From an uncultured Clostridia bacterium (GTDB lineage Bacteria; Bacillota; Clostridia; Oscillospirales; QAKW01), in assembly GCA_944387895.1 (NCBI GenBank), contig CALXGQ010000031.1, positions 1 to 32,516 on the forward strand: DNA of 32,516 nt, given 5' to 3'. A program made the translations under genes and the position numbers. The notes below the pieces were generated by a model, which was given only the letters and a program-made list of their open reading frames with translations, was not told the origin of the DNA and did not search any database. Positions 1 through 9,619 of the stretch are shown here, one piece after another; the stretch's first letter is position 1; each line of letters opens with the position of its first letter.

Positions 1-492
1 TTGTATATCGCCCATGTTTCTACAGCTGAAGCGGCAGAACTTATACGCGGCGCAAGAAAACGCGGCATAATGATTATGTGCGAGACCTGTCCACACTATC
101 TCATCAAGACAGAGGAGGTTTATTGTACGGACAATGCTGCTCTTGCCATTGCATCGCCTCCGTTGCGTACGCGGGAGGACACAGAGGCCCTGTTTGAGGC
201 TTTGCGGGATGATACGATTCAGTGTGTATCCTCTGATCACTGTGCATTTGCACGAAGTGTAAAGAGGGCCAGTAATTCATGCTTTGATATGCCTGCGGGT
301 ATTTCAGGCGTGGAGACGTTACTGCCCCTCATGTATACATATGGAGTAAAGGCCAATAGAATAAGCCTTGAAAGAATGCTCATGTGCCATAAAGTAACAC
401 ACAAGAATTTAATAGACAACCGCCTGCTATTCCGTAACTTAGACGATGAAATTTACTGTACTATCTCTACAAATATTTTTCAAAATCATTAA
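1..492 (+). pseudogene. D-hydantoinase/dihydropyrimidinase-like amidohydrolase, 3' part, broken
   Basis: The frame enters from the left edge, so the gene starts outside the window. It reads like the second half of a cyclic amidohydrolase (hydantoinase/dihydropyrimidinase): an internal LYIAHVSTAEA segment, ETCPHYL (metal-site His), the SDHC(A) motif carrying the metal Asp and His, and PAGISGVETLLPLMYT. These enzymes hydrolyse cyclic ureides such as hydantoins and dihydropyrimidines. Family resemblance continues to about residue 126 (SLERM, base ~378) and then stops; the usual NPAKIFGL-type segment and about 100 C-terminal residues are replaced by an unrelated tail ending at 492, which overlaps the 3' end of the convergent regulator gene. 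I infer truncation by a recombination event near 378, so the product is probably inactive. The exact substrate is not determinable. Confidence 0.75.
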
Positions 493-1833
493 ACCTTTTC
501 TTAAATCATCTTCCGTATCGGGCGAAGTAACAGATACCCGTATGTAAGATGATTTTTGTTCGTTTTGCATGGCAAAACGGTGAGAGCCTAAAATATGCAC
601 TCCCTTTTGTAATGCTAACAATTCCATTTCCTCACTTGTCAAATGTTCTGGAAGTGGAAGCCAGAAAAAGAAACGTGCGATGTTATCGCGTTTGGGTACA
701 TCGAAAACAGATTTAAAAATAGTATTTCGCCTTTCTGCAAGCGCAATTTTTTGACGAACGATATTCAGAGCCGTACCACTTTCAATCAATTCCGCAACAA
801 TTTCTCCATTCATGGAAACGGTTTTCAGATTGATATTGAGCATACCGGCAACCAATATTTCTCTGTACTTTGCCGGGAAAGCTAAAAATGCTACACGAAG
901 TCCCGCGCACAGGGATTTTGAAACGCTGCAAATATGGACGGTTTGTTCTGGAAGTATGGAGAAAAAGGACTTTACTCCATTAGGGGCTAAAAAAGAATAA
1001 ATATCATCTTCAATCAACAACAACTGAAATTTATGCGCAATGTCGGCAATTTCCTGTCTGCGAAAAGCTGGCATAAAAACACTTGCGGGATTACTGCATG
1101 TTGGCATGAGATAAATCCCTTTTATTTCTGCATTTTTGCAAGTCTGCATCAGATAGTGTGGGGACATTCCAAATTCATCAGATTCAACGGAAATTAGCTG
1201 TATATGAAGAAAATTGGCAAGTCCCTTAAAATTCGTGTAAGTAAAGCTGTCTACTGCGATTTTATCTCCCGCATTGAACATGGAAATCAGCACAACAGAT
1301 AAAGCGTTTTGTGCGCCAGCCGATAATAGGATATTTTCTTTTGCTGCGTCGATACCAAAATGATGAAGCCATTTTCGAGCGGCTTTAATCTGCCGTTCTG
1401 TTCCGAGAGGATTGCTGTATTCAAAAAGACGGATATTATCCGGGGTATTCAGTACGTTTTTTGCAGCACTTAAAACGCTTTGATTACATTCGTAAAATGG
1501 TTTAATCATTCCCATTTCAATAACAGTGCTATTTTTATCGAGAAAAGTGTCTTGAACAGAAACTCTCGGAGAAACAAAGGTGCCTTTTCCTGTTACCGCA
1601 TACAAAAGTCCTTTTAATTCGCAAAGTTTATATGCTTTTGTGATTGTACTTAAATTCAAATCCAAAAAGTCGGCCAACTCTCTTTGAGGCGGCAGTTTTG
1701 TGTTTTCTGGCAAAAGACCGCTGAAAATGTCTTTTTCAAGACGGGCAGCTATGGATAGATAGTATGGTTTTTCAAGGTCTGTTTTTTTCGGCTTCCACGA
1801 CATGGGATAATTTTCAAATGAATTAACCGGCAT
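439..1833 (-). CDS. MocR/PdxR-type GntR regulator with aminotransferase domain
   Basis: The 464-aa protein has an N-terminal GntR winged helix (RELADFLDLNLSTITKAYK, about residues 50-75) joined to a fold-type I aminotransferase domain. That domain has the PLP-lysine motif SVSKSLCAGLR and the upstream NPLG and CSNPAS motifs, an arrangement diagnostic of MocR regulators. They are PLP-sensing DNA-binding proteins, not enzymes. I chose the ATG at 1833 because AAAGGAG lies just upstream; the longer reading from 1869 starts inside the operator region. It is divergent from an ECF S-component gene across a 114-bp gap with two inverted repeats, which suggests autoregulation and control of that transporter. 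A link to vitamin B6 or another amino/vitamer ligand is inference. Confidence 0.9.
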   Translation of the reverse strand: MPVNSFENYPMSWKPKKTDLEKPYYLSIAARLEKDIFSGLLPENTKLPPQRELADFLDLNLSTITKAYKLCELKGLLYAVTGKGTFVSPRVSVQDTFLDKNSTVIEMGMIKPFYECNQSVLSAAKNVLNTPDNIRLFEYSNPLGTERQIKAARKWLHHFGIDAAKENILLSAGAQNALSVVLISMFNAGDKIAVDSFTYTNFKGLANFLHIQLISVESDEFGMSPHYLMQTCKNAEIKGIYLMPTCSNPASVFMPAFRRQEIADIAHKFQLLLIEDDIYSFLAPNGVKSFFSILPEQTVHICSVSKSLCAGLRVAFLAFPAKYREILVAGMLNINLKTVSMNGEIVAELIESGTALNIVRQKIALAERRNTIFKSVFDVPKRDNIARFFFWLPLPEHLTSEEMELLALQKGVHILGSHRFAMQNEQKSSYIRVSVTSPDTEDDLRKGLMILKNICRDSTVNFIV

Positions 1834-1858
1834 ATCTTTTTCTCCTTTCAAAGCCCAA

Positions 1859-1875
1859 ATTGTATGCAATACAAT
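1859..1875. promoter_or_regulatory. Inverted repeat, candidate MocR operator 1
   Basis: Perfect 7-bp arms ATTGTAT-N3-ATACAAT lie just upstream of the MocR gene. The arms share the core ATTGTA/TACAAT with a second repeat centred about 22-23 bp away. Binding by the adjacent MocR protein is inferred from position and symmetry. Confidence 0.55.
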
Positions 1876-1881
1876 TCTAAC

Positions 1882-1897
1882 ATTGTATGGCTACAAT
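1882..1897. promoter_or_regulatory. Inverted repeat, candidate MocR operator 2
   Basis: Perfect 6-bp arms ATTGTA-N4-TACAAT overlap the -35 element of the rightward promoter. Together with the repeat at 1859-1875 it forms a tandem pair about two helical turns apart, fitting a dimeric regulator that covers both divergent promoters. Confidence 0.55.
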
Positions 1898-1911
1898 AGC
1901 AAGGCTATAAT
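1883..1911 (+). promoter_or_regulatory. Sigma-A promoter for S-component/MATE operon
   Basis: TTGTAT (1883-1888), 17-bp spacer, TATAAT (1906-1911). It lies 37 bp before the S-component start, which has its own GGAGGACGAGAG ribosome site. The -35 is embedded in the second inverted repeat, so occupancy of that repeat would directly affect initiation. Confidence 0.65.
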
Positions 1912-1947
1912 GAGAACATATAGCTAAGGAATGGAGGACGAGAGAAT

Positions 1948-2499
1948 ATGAAAAAAATCACAGTAAAAGATATTACGCTTATCGGAATTATGGCAGCGGC
2001 AGTCTATGTAGCGTCTGCATTTTTGCAAATTCCAATACCAACGGCAATCGGCAGCACTCGACTGCATATGGGGAATGTAATGTGCCTGTTATCTGGTATG
2101 CTTCTGGGAGCAACACCGGGAGGACTTGCGGCTGGGATAGGTTCTATGTTTTTTGATTTAACAAATCCAGCGTACATTACATCTGCTCCTTTTACATTTG
2201 CATTTAAGTTTATTATGGCGTGGTTATGCGGAAAAATTATATCCAGATGTAGCGTAGGACTGAAAATGCGATTTATCGGCGGCTCAACGGCGGGAGCTTT
2301 CCTTTACGTCTTACTTTATATTTTTAAAACCTTTATCGAAGACCGTTTTGTTTTAGGACTTCCATTAGAGGCTGTTATGCTTACCGTGGCGCAAAAGAGC
2401 GTCGTGTCAAGTGTAAATGCTGTTATCTCTGTTGTTGTGGCGGTTCCTTTAGGACTTGCGTTGCGTCCGGCAGTTACAAAATTTATCTCCCAAAAATGA
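1948..2499 (+). CDS. ECF transporter S component (vitamin-type substrate-binding membrane protein)
   Basis: The 183-aa polytopic membrane protein has about five to six hydrophobic segments. Its N-terminus (KDITLIGIMAAAVYVAS) and the following HMGNVMCLLSGMLLG and GGLAAGIGSMFFDL segments are typical of ECF-type S components, which bind a vitamin or cofactor and dock on a shared energising module (EcfA/A'/T) encoded elsewhere. No EcfA or EcfT gene is in the window, so this is a group II-type solitary S subunit. It is divergent from a PLP-binding MocR regulator, which makes a B6 vitamer or related compound a reasonable guess for the substrate. That is inference only; riboflavin, HMP or other vitamers are alternatives. 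Its last bases overlap the start of the MATE gene. Confidence 0.8.
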   Translation: MKKITVKDITLIGIMAAAVYVASAFLQIPIPTAIGSTRLHMGNVMCLLSGMLLGATPGGLAAGIGSMFFDLTNPAYITSAPFTFAFKFIMAWLCGKIISRCSVGLKMRFIGGSTAGAFLYVLLYIFKTFIEDRFVLGLPLEAVMLTVAQKSVVSSVNAVISVVVAVPLGLALRPAVTKFISQK

Positions 2500-3806
2500 T
2501 GAAGTCAGAAATGATAACAGAAACGCCCCAAAAAGCCTTACTGCACTTTTCTCTGCCACTATTGGCTGGTAGTATTTTTCAAAACCTTTATAATGTTTTT
2601 GATAGTATGATTGTCGGTCAAATGTTAGGGAAGGAAGCATTATCCGCAGTTGGAAATTCCTATGTTCCCATGCTAATAGTAAATAGTGTTCTGCTGGGCG
2701 TTTCTTCTGGAATTTCCATTTTGGTATCTCAGTGTTATGGCGCACAAAAACAAGTTGATGCGCAGGAATGTATCGGCACTGTTCATGCGATTACAACTAT
2801 TGTTGGGTTCGGACTTTCCATTCTGGCATTGATAAGCGGATATGGAATTTTTAGAGCAATGAATATCCCCGAAAATATTTTAGAAACTGCCACAAGCTAC
2901 TGGAGAATGATAGCGGTAGGTATTCCCTGTTCTGCCATATACAATTTTTATTCGGCAATTATCAGAGCAAAAGGAAATTCCAAATTTCCCGTACAAAACA
3001 TAGGAATTTCTTGTGTGCTGAATATTCTTCTGGATTTACTGTTTGTTGGAGCGTTGGGTATGGGTGTACTGGGAGCAGCCGCTGCAACGGTAATCTCACA
3101 GTCAATCACCGCAGGCGTGACTATTATATATTTATATCATTTTGATAAAGCGTTTTTTGTAGTCCATCCTAATTTGCACAGAGTATTGCCGATTTTGAAA
3201 TTGAGCATAACAGGAATTATTCAAAACAGTGCTTCCGCCGTAAGCATGTTTTTTATTCAAGGGCTTATCAACCAATATGGCGTTAATGCAATATCTGCAT
3301 ACACATCGGCCTACAAAATCGAAAGCATTTTAACAATTCCGGCCGTTAACTTAGGAACTGCACTTAGCGTCTTTGTGGGCCAAAATGTTGGAGCAAAACA
3401 ATTAAAACGTACACAGGAAGGTGTGAGGGCAAGTTTCAAAATAGCCTTTTTCATTTGTATAATCACAATATCTGTTATCTGGATATTTGCCCCAACTTTC
3501 ATGTTTCTGCTTGTTGGGAATGAAAAAGCTGTAATTGAAATAGGCGTGAAATATTTGCATATTATTTCCTTCACCTTTCCGTTTTGTGTCAGCTTGTATC
3601 TGCTTACAAATTTTTTACGAGGTGCCGGAGAAGTTGCATACCCACTTTTCAATACCATACTTGAGTTAAGTGTCAGGACAATCTTGGCTTTTTACTTAAA
3701 TGATTGTATAGGATTTATTGGAATTTTGCTTTGCAGACCAATCAGTTTTGTAATAAGCACCATTAGTCTTTCTTATCGCTATTTTTCAGAAAAGTGGCAG
3801 CGATAG
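2496..3806 (+). CDS. MATE family multidrug/metabolite exporter
   Basis: 436 aa with twelve hydrophobic segments, the usual length of the family. It opens with the MATE hallmark (ITETPQKALLHFSLPLLAGSIFQNLYNVFDSMIVGQMLG), has the GVSSGISILVSQCYGA motif in the first half, and a second-half counterpart near residues 250-290 (TSAYKIESILTIPAVNLGTALSVFVGQNVGA). These proteins export cationic or polyaromatic compounds using Na+ or H+ gradients. The ATG at 2496 overlaps the S-component stop (ATGATG; the second ATG at 2499 is an alternative start), so the genes are translationally coupled. An importer and an exporter under one MocR promoter suggests a metabolite import/efflux cassette. Low GC relative to the central region fits horizontally acquired cargo. 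Confidence 0.92.
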   Translation: MMKSEMITETPQKALLHFSLPLLAGSIFQNLYNVFDSMIVGQMLGKEALSAVGNSYVPMLIVNSVLLGVSSGISILVSQCYGAQKQVDAQECIGTVHAITTIVGFGLSILALISGYGIFRAMNIPENILETATSYWRMIAVGIPCSAIYNFYSAIIRAKGNSKFPVQNIGISCVLNILLDLLFVGALGMGVLGAAAATVISQSITAGVTIIYLYHFDKAFFVVHPNLHRVLPILKLSITGIIQNSASAVSMFFIQGLINQYGVNAISAYTSAYKIESILTIPAVNLGTALSVFVGQNVGAKQLKRTQEGVRASFKIAFFICIITISVIWIFAPTFMFLLVGNEKAVIEIGVKYLHIISFTFPFCVSLYLLTNFLRGAGEVAYPLFNTILELSVRTILAFYLNDCIGFIGILLCRPISFVISTISLSYRYFSEKWQR

Positions 3807-3837
3807 CAAAGCCAGCCGAGCCAGTCAACGATCAAGA

Positions 3838-3926
3838 TGAACGGCGCATACGCGCCGCCGTTGACAGCCCCGCCCGCCTTTGCAGGCAGGCAATCAAGGG
3901 GCGACAGCAAGGAGTGCTGCCGCCCC
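3838..3926 (+). repeat. Stacked hairpins in leader of ICE sigma-like gene
   Basis: Between the MATE stop and the next ATG the DNA is GC-rich and folds into successive inverted repeats: ACGGCG...CGCCGT around 3840-3861, GCCCGCCT/AGGCAGGC around 3872-3890, and GGGGCGACAGCA/TGCTGCCGCCCC at 3898-3926 with one mismatch. From memory, clostridial Tn1549-like elements carry a similar structured leader in front of this sigma-like gene. Confidence 0.5.
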
Positions 3927-3954
3927 GCACTATTATCAGAAAGGAGGAATTTCC

Positions 3955-4239
3955 ATGACCGAAGATGAAGCCTACAAAGTGCATATCCAGTACACATTCA
4001 ATGCCTTTTGCAAGATTGTCATTCGTCACGCAGCCATAGATACAATTTTGAAGCTGCGCCGGAAATGGGAACGGGAAGTTTCCCTTGACTATCTGATGAA
4101 TGAGAAGTTTGTCCAGCTTGCCGAGCCGGAGCAGCGGCGCTGTTTCCGGCCTGAGAGCCAGAGGCGATGCGGAGGTGGATCTTTTCTGGGAAAACGGCGC
4201 TCTTACCGCGGCGGTTTTGCAAACGGGCGCGGCTTGTGA
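3955..4239 (+). pseudogene. ICE-type sigma-70-like regulator, truncated after ~58 residues
   Basis: The ATG at 3955 follows an excellent AAGGAGG site. Residues 1-58 (MTEDEAYKVHIQYTFNAFC..., then LKLRRKWEREVSLDYLMNEKF and AEPEQ) match the N-terminus of the small sigma-factor-like proteins of Tn1549/Tn916-type conjugative elements, which are normally about 140 aa with a C-terminal region-4 helix-turn-helix. Here resemblance ends near 4120-4130. The frame continues to 4239 only as an out-of-frame reading of the glycosidase fragment, so the DNA-binding half is lost. It marks a mobile-element scar and is presumably non-functional. Confidence 0.7.
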
Positions 4240-4984
4240 TCAGATGACCGTAAAGGGAGAGGGGATCGCCTATGCTGCGGTTGTTGATTCTTCCGGCAAT
4301 GCGATCCCGGCTGAGGTTCTGGCAGAAAACTGTGTCCGATTTGCCGCCCGGGCGGGAGAAACCTATACCTTTGAATTTGCCGACGTGGAAACCGATCTGC
4401 TGATCTCCCCCAAAGCGATTGCCATTACCATGGGAGAAACGGCTGCTCTTGATGTTTCTCTTCCCGCCGGTCTTGAGGGAATGACGACTGCGTGGGATAC
4501 GGAGGACGCCGGGATCGCAACGGTCAGCACAGACGGCGTTGTTACCGCCCATCAGCCCGGCGTTACAAGGATAACAGCCGCGGTTGGCGGCAGGAGCAAT
4601 CGCTGCACGGTTTGGGTCAGCGCCGATAAGAGTCCTTTGGAACAGGCGATCCGGGAGGCGGATGCATGGATGAAAGAAGGATATCTCCCGGAGATGAGGC
4701 GCCGGTATGCGCAGCAGATGGCCGGGGTGCGCAGCCTTCTTTCAGCCTATACCCTGACGCAGAATGAAATCGAATCCGGCATCGCGGAGGCAGAGGCTGC
4801 TATTAAAACATTGCGTGCCGGTGATACCGATATGAGCGGAGCTGTCCAAATGAACGATGTGGTGATACTGCTTCGCTATATCAATGGTGGGACGATGGAT
4901 GCGGATCCCGATGCGTGCGATGTAAACCGGGATTCCATCGTCAGGATCTACGATGCCGTTTATTTGATGCAGCAACTGTCTTAG
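4130..4984 (+). pseudogene. 3' fragment of GH95-like alpha-L-fucosidase with Big_2 and dockerin
   Basis: The frame opens without a credible start at the junction. GLRARGDAEVDLFWENGALTAAV resembles the C-terminal beta domain of GH95 fucosidases. It is followed by a Big_2 (Ig-like) module from about ISPKAIAITMGE to SNRCTVWV, a helical linker of about 55 residues, and a type I dockerin. The dockerin has two EF-hand-like loops, DTDMSGAVQMND and DVNRDSIVRIYD, each with acidic/polar residues at positions 1, 3, 5 and 12. An intact protein would be secreted and docked to a cohesin scaffold, acting on host or plant fucosylated glycans. Signal peptide and catalytic domain are absent, so this is a dead end of the gene. 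GH95 assignment is moderate; the dockerin is clear. Confidence 0.75.
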
Positions 4985-5034
4985 GACGAAAGCTTCCGAA
5001 AAACGCGGCTTTCCGTTGACAGCCTTATCATTGC

Positions 5035-5091
5035 AAAAGCCCCCTGCGCGGAACCGATCATCGGATCGGTTCCCGCCGCAGGGGGCTTTCC
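5035..5091. terminator. Bidirectional intrinsic terminator
   Basis: A long, nearly perfect GC-rich hairpin (arms AAAGCCCCCTGCG and CGCAGGGGGCTTT, plus an inner GGAACCGATC/GATCGGTTCC stem). It sits between the convergent glycosidase fragment and atpC, so it can end transcription from both sides. Confidence 0.85.
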
Positions 5092-5175
5092 TGTTTGGTT
5101 TGTGCGCCGCATGAGGGCGCCGTTTTTTCCGGGCGCTGCCGGGCAGGGTCGGGCGCATAAGGGAAGAAGGGCGCG

Positions 5176-6968
<1,793 letters not shown>

Positions 6969-7871
6969 TTACGATTCCTCCTCTTTTGACTTTCTGCGCT
7001 GCGCCGCGGCGCCGGAGGACACCTCGGTGATCGATAGGGTAATGGCGCTCTGCCTTACCCGGTTATACTGCACCGATAGCTCTCTGAGCAGATCGTCCGC
7101 ATTTCTGTTTGCGCCGTCCATGGCCGTCATCCGCGCCTGCTGCTCGCTGCAAAAGCTGTCCACCAGCGCGCTGTAGATATAGCCGGAGATGTAGCTGCGC
7201 ATCATATTGTCCAAAACCGCCGTTACGGAAGGCGTAAATTCAAAGGGCGCCGATATGGCTTTTTCGTTTTCATGGGTGCGGAACTGATCCTTATGAAAGG
7301 GCAGCAGCCGCACGTTTTTACATTCCGCCTCCATACCGTTTCGCAGATCGGTATAGATCAAAATGATCTTGGAAACCGCTCCGGAGTGAAATTCCTCCAA
7401 AAGGACGTCGCAGATCTCTCTGGCCCGGTGCATGGTGGGGTTTTGCGCCGTATAAAGAAAGCTGCGCTCAATGGGGATGTTCTTTTTGGAAAAATAGTGC
7501 CGCCCATACCCGCCGACAACAAACAGCTTGGTCGCGGGATGCTCGGCCAGCAGCCGCCCGGCCTCCTTGAGAATATTCTGATTATATGCGCCGGCAAGCC
7601 CCTTATCCGCCGTAATCACCAGGCAGGCGTAGACGCCCTCGTGATGCTCCGGCGCTTCATCGGGATAAAAGTAGACGCTCTCCACATCTCCCGCCGTGCG
7701 GAAGATTCTTTTGATCTCCTGCTGCAGGGCGCTGAAATACGGCCGCGTTTTATTCAGCTCCGCCCGGGCCTTGCTCATTTTGGCGGAGGAGATCAGATAC
7801 ATGGCCTTGGTGATCTTCTGGGTTTCCCGGATGCCGCTGATGCGGCTTTTTATCTCCCTTGCGTTTGCCAT
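6969..7871 (-). CDS. atpG: ATP synthase F1 gamma subunit (rotor shaft)
   Basis: 300 aa. The N-terminal helix MANAREIKSRISGIRETQKITKAMYLISSAKM and the C-terminal helix (ARMTAMDGANRNADDLLRELSVQYNRVRQSAITLSITEVSSGA) are the conserved coiled-coil shaft; the middle is the Rossmann-like domain (LVITADKGLAGAYNQN). It turns inside the alpha3beta3 ring. It lies between atpA and atpD with minimal spacing. Confidence 0.97.
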   Translation of the reverse strand: MANAREIKSRISGIRETQKITKAMYLISSAKMSKARAELNKTRPYFSALQQEIKRIFRTAGDVESVYFYPDEAPEHHEGVYACLVITADKGLAGAYNQNILKEAGRLLAEHPATKLFVVGGYGRHYFSKKNIPIERSFLYTAQNPTMHRAREICDVLLEEFHSGAVSKIILIYTDLRNGMEAECKNVRLLPFHKDQFRTHENEKAISAPFEFTPSVTAVLDNMMRSYISGYIYSALVDSFCSEQQARMTAMDGANRNADDLLRELSVQYNRVRQSAITLSITEVSSGAAAQRRKSKEEES

Positions 7872-7879
7872 GCTTCACC

Positions 7880-9619
7880 TCAGACCCGAAAGGTCTTTTT
7901 ATACGCCTGAGCCAGCTCGATGATCTCTTCCTTCAGCTTATCGTCGAAAGCCTGGTCGTTATCGGCAATGGCGCGGAGATCCGGCGCGTTTTTCTGAATA
8001 TAGCGCAGCATCCCTTTTTTGAAGGTGGAAATTTTATCGAGGGGGATATCGGTCAAAATCTTGCCCAGCGCCGCGATCAGCAGGATCGTCTGCTCAAACT
8101 GGGTCAGAGCCGCGCCGTTGGACTGGCGCAGAAGATACATCAGCCCCTGCCCGTAGGCCAGCTTTTCTTTGGTGGCATCGTCCAGATCGCTGGAAAACTG
8201 GGTAAAGACCTCCATTTCCCGGTACTGGGAAAGATCCAGCCGCAGGGTGCCCACCGCCGATTTTAGCGCCTTGGTCTGAGCCGCGGAGCCGACACGGGAT
8301 ACGGAGAGCCCCACGTTTACCGCCGGGCGCTGGCCGGAAAGGAAAAGCCCGCTTTCCAGAAAGATCTGACCGTCGGTGATGGAAATGATATTGGTGGGGA
8401 TATAGGCGGAAACGTCGCCCGCCTGGGTTTCAACAATGGGCAGCGCGGTCATGCTGCCGCCGCCCCGCTCCTCCGAAAGATGGGCGGCGCGTTCCAGCAG
8501 CCGGGAATGCAGGTAGAAAACATCGCCCGGATAGGCTTCCCGTCCGGGGGAGCGCTCCAGCAGCAGGCTGAGGGCGCGGTATGCCACGGCGTGCTTGGAA
8601 AGATCGTCGTAGACGATCAGCACGTCCCGGCCTTTTTCCATGAAGTATTCCCCCAGGGCGCAGCCCGCGTAAGGGGCGATATATTGGAGGGAGGCGGGGT
8701 CGCTGGCTCTGGAAATAACCACGGCGGTATAGTCCATGGCGCCGGCGGCGGCAAGCTTTTCCACCAGCTGGGAAACCGAGCTTGCCTTCTGGCCGATGGC
8801 AACATAGATGCAGATAACGTCCTTTCCCTTCTGGTTGAGGATGGCGTCTACCGCGATGGAGGTTTTTCCGGTCTGGCGGTCGCCGATGATCAGCTCCCGC
8901 TGCCCTTTGCCGATCGGGAACATGGAATCAATGGCAAGGATCCCGGTTTCCAGCGGTTCATTGACGCTCTGGCGGTCGATGATCCCGGGAGCGGGACGCT
9001 CAATGGGGCGATACTGCGTAAAGCTGATGCCCCCCTTATGATCGACCGGCCTGCCAAGCGCGTCCACCACCCGGCCGATAAAGCCGGATCCCACCGGCAT
9101 TCCGGCGGTTTTCCCGGTGCGCTTTACGGCGCTGCCCTGGGTTACCTGATCGCAGTCCCCAAAGAGAATACAGCCGATTTTATCCCGGCGCAGCTCCTGC
9201 ACCATGCCGCGGATCCCCGATTCAAAAAGCAGGATCTCCCCGTAAGCGGCGTTTTCCAGGCCGGAAACGGTGGCAATTCCGTCCCCCACCGTCAGAACCT
9301 CGCCGATTTCTTCCGCCAGCACCTTGGGCGTCCAGTTCTGCAGAAAGTCCTGAAGCAGCGGGATGATGGAAAGCTCGTCGGTGTGGTGCAGCTCGTTGAT
9401 GGACTCCTTGAACTGCAGCAGCAGCCCTTTTTCGCTCCAGTCGTAAACATGAGAACCGACCTCCAGGCGGAATCCGCTCCGGATGCTCGGATCCTCCACC
9501 CACTCCAGAACCATCTCATCGCCGTATTTTTTTCGGATAAAAGCCTCAAAGCGGCGGAAATATTCCTCTCTGGGCGGAGTGTTGCTGAAAAGCTTTGCCG
9601 GTTTACGCATGGCCCTCAT
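7880..9619 (-). CDS. atpA: ATP synthase fused delta(C-terminal domain)-alpha subunit
   Basis: 579 aa, about 75 longer than a normal alpha. Residues about 15-74 are not alpha-like: PREEYFRRFEAFIRKKYGDE, then EDPSIRSGFRLEVG and a helix ending KESI reproduce the C-terminal domain of delta/OSCP (family pattern DPSLIGGxxxRVGDxxxDGSVRGxLxxL). From about residue 76 it is a canonical alpha: an N-terminal helix, IGEVLTVGDGIATVSGL, Walker A GDRQTGKT at 246-253, and the arginine-finger segment SVSRVGSAAQTKALK. There is no separate atpH: atpF precedes it directly (normal order B-E-F-H-A-G-D-C), and the delta N-terminal helical domain is absent. The start is ATG 9619 or, better spaced from GGGATGAGG, ATG 9610, which overlaps the atpF stop. 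The fusion puts three copies of the b-binding domain on F1. Function as the stator link is inference. Confidence 0.93.
   Translation of the reverse strand: MRAMRKPAKLFSNTPPREEYFRRFEAFIRKKYGDEMVLEWVEDPSIRSGFRLEVGSHVYDWSEKGLLLQFKESINELHHTDELSIIPLLQDFLQNWTPKVLAEEIGEVLTVGDGIATVSGLENAAYGEILLFESGIRGMVQELRRDKIGCILFGDCDQVTQGSAVKRTGKTAGMPVGSGFIGRVVDALGRPVDHKGGISFTQYRPIERPAPGIIDRQSVNEPLETGILAIDSMFPIGKGQRELIIGDRQTGKTSIAVDAILNQKGKDVICIYVAIGQKASSVSQLVEKLAAAGAMDYTAVVISRASDPASLQYIAPYAGCALGEYFMEKGRDVLIVYDDLSKHAVAYRALSLLLERSPGREAYPGDVFYLHSRLLERAAHLSEERGGGSMTALPIVETQAGDVSAYIPTNIISITDGQIFLESGLFLSGQRPAVNVGLSVSRVGSAAQTKALKSAVGTLRLDLSQYREMEVFTQFSSDLDDATKEKLAYGQGLMYLLRQSNGAALTQFEQTILLIAALGKILTDIPLDKISTFKKGMLRYIQKNAPDLRAIADNDQAFDDKLKEEIIELAQAYKKTFRV

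Noticed and set aside
3838..3926. CRISPR or tandem repeat array
   Set aside because: The repeats here are inverted, different from each other and not regularly spaced. No array was seen anywhere in the window.
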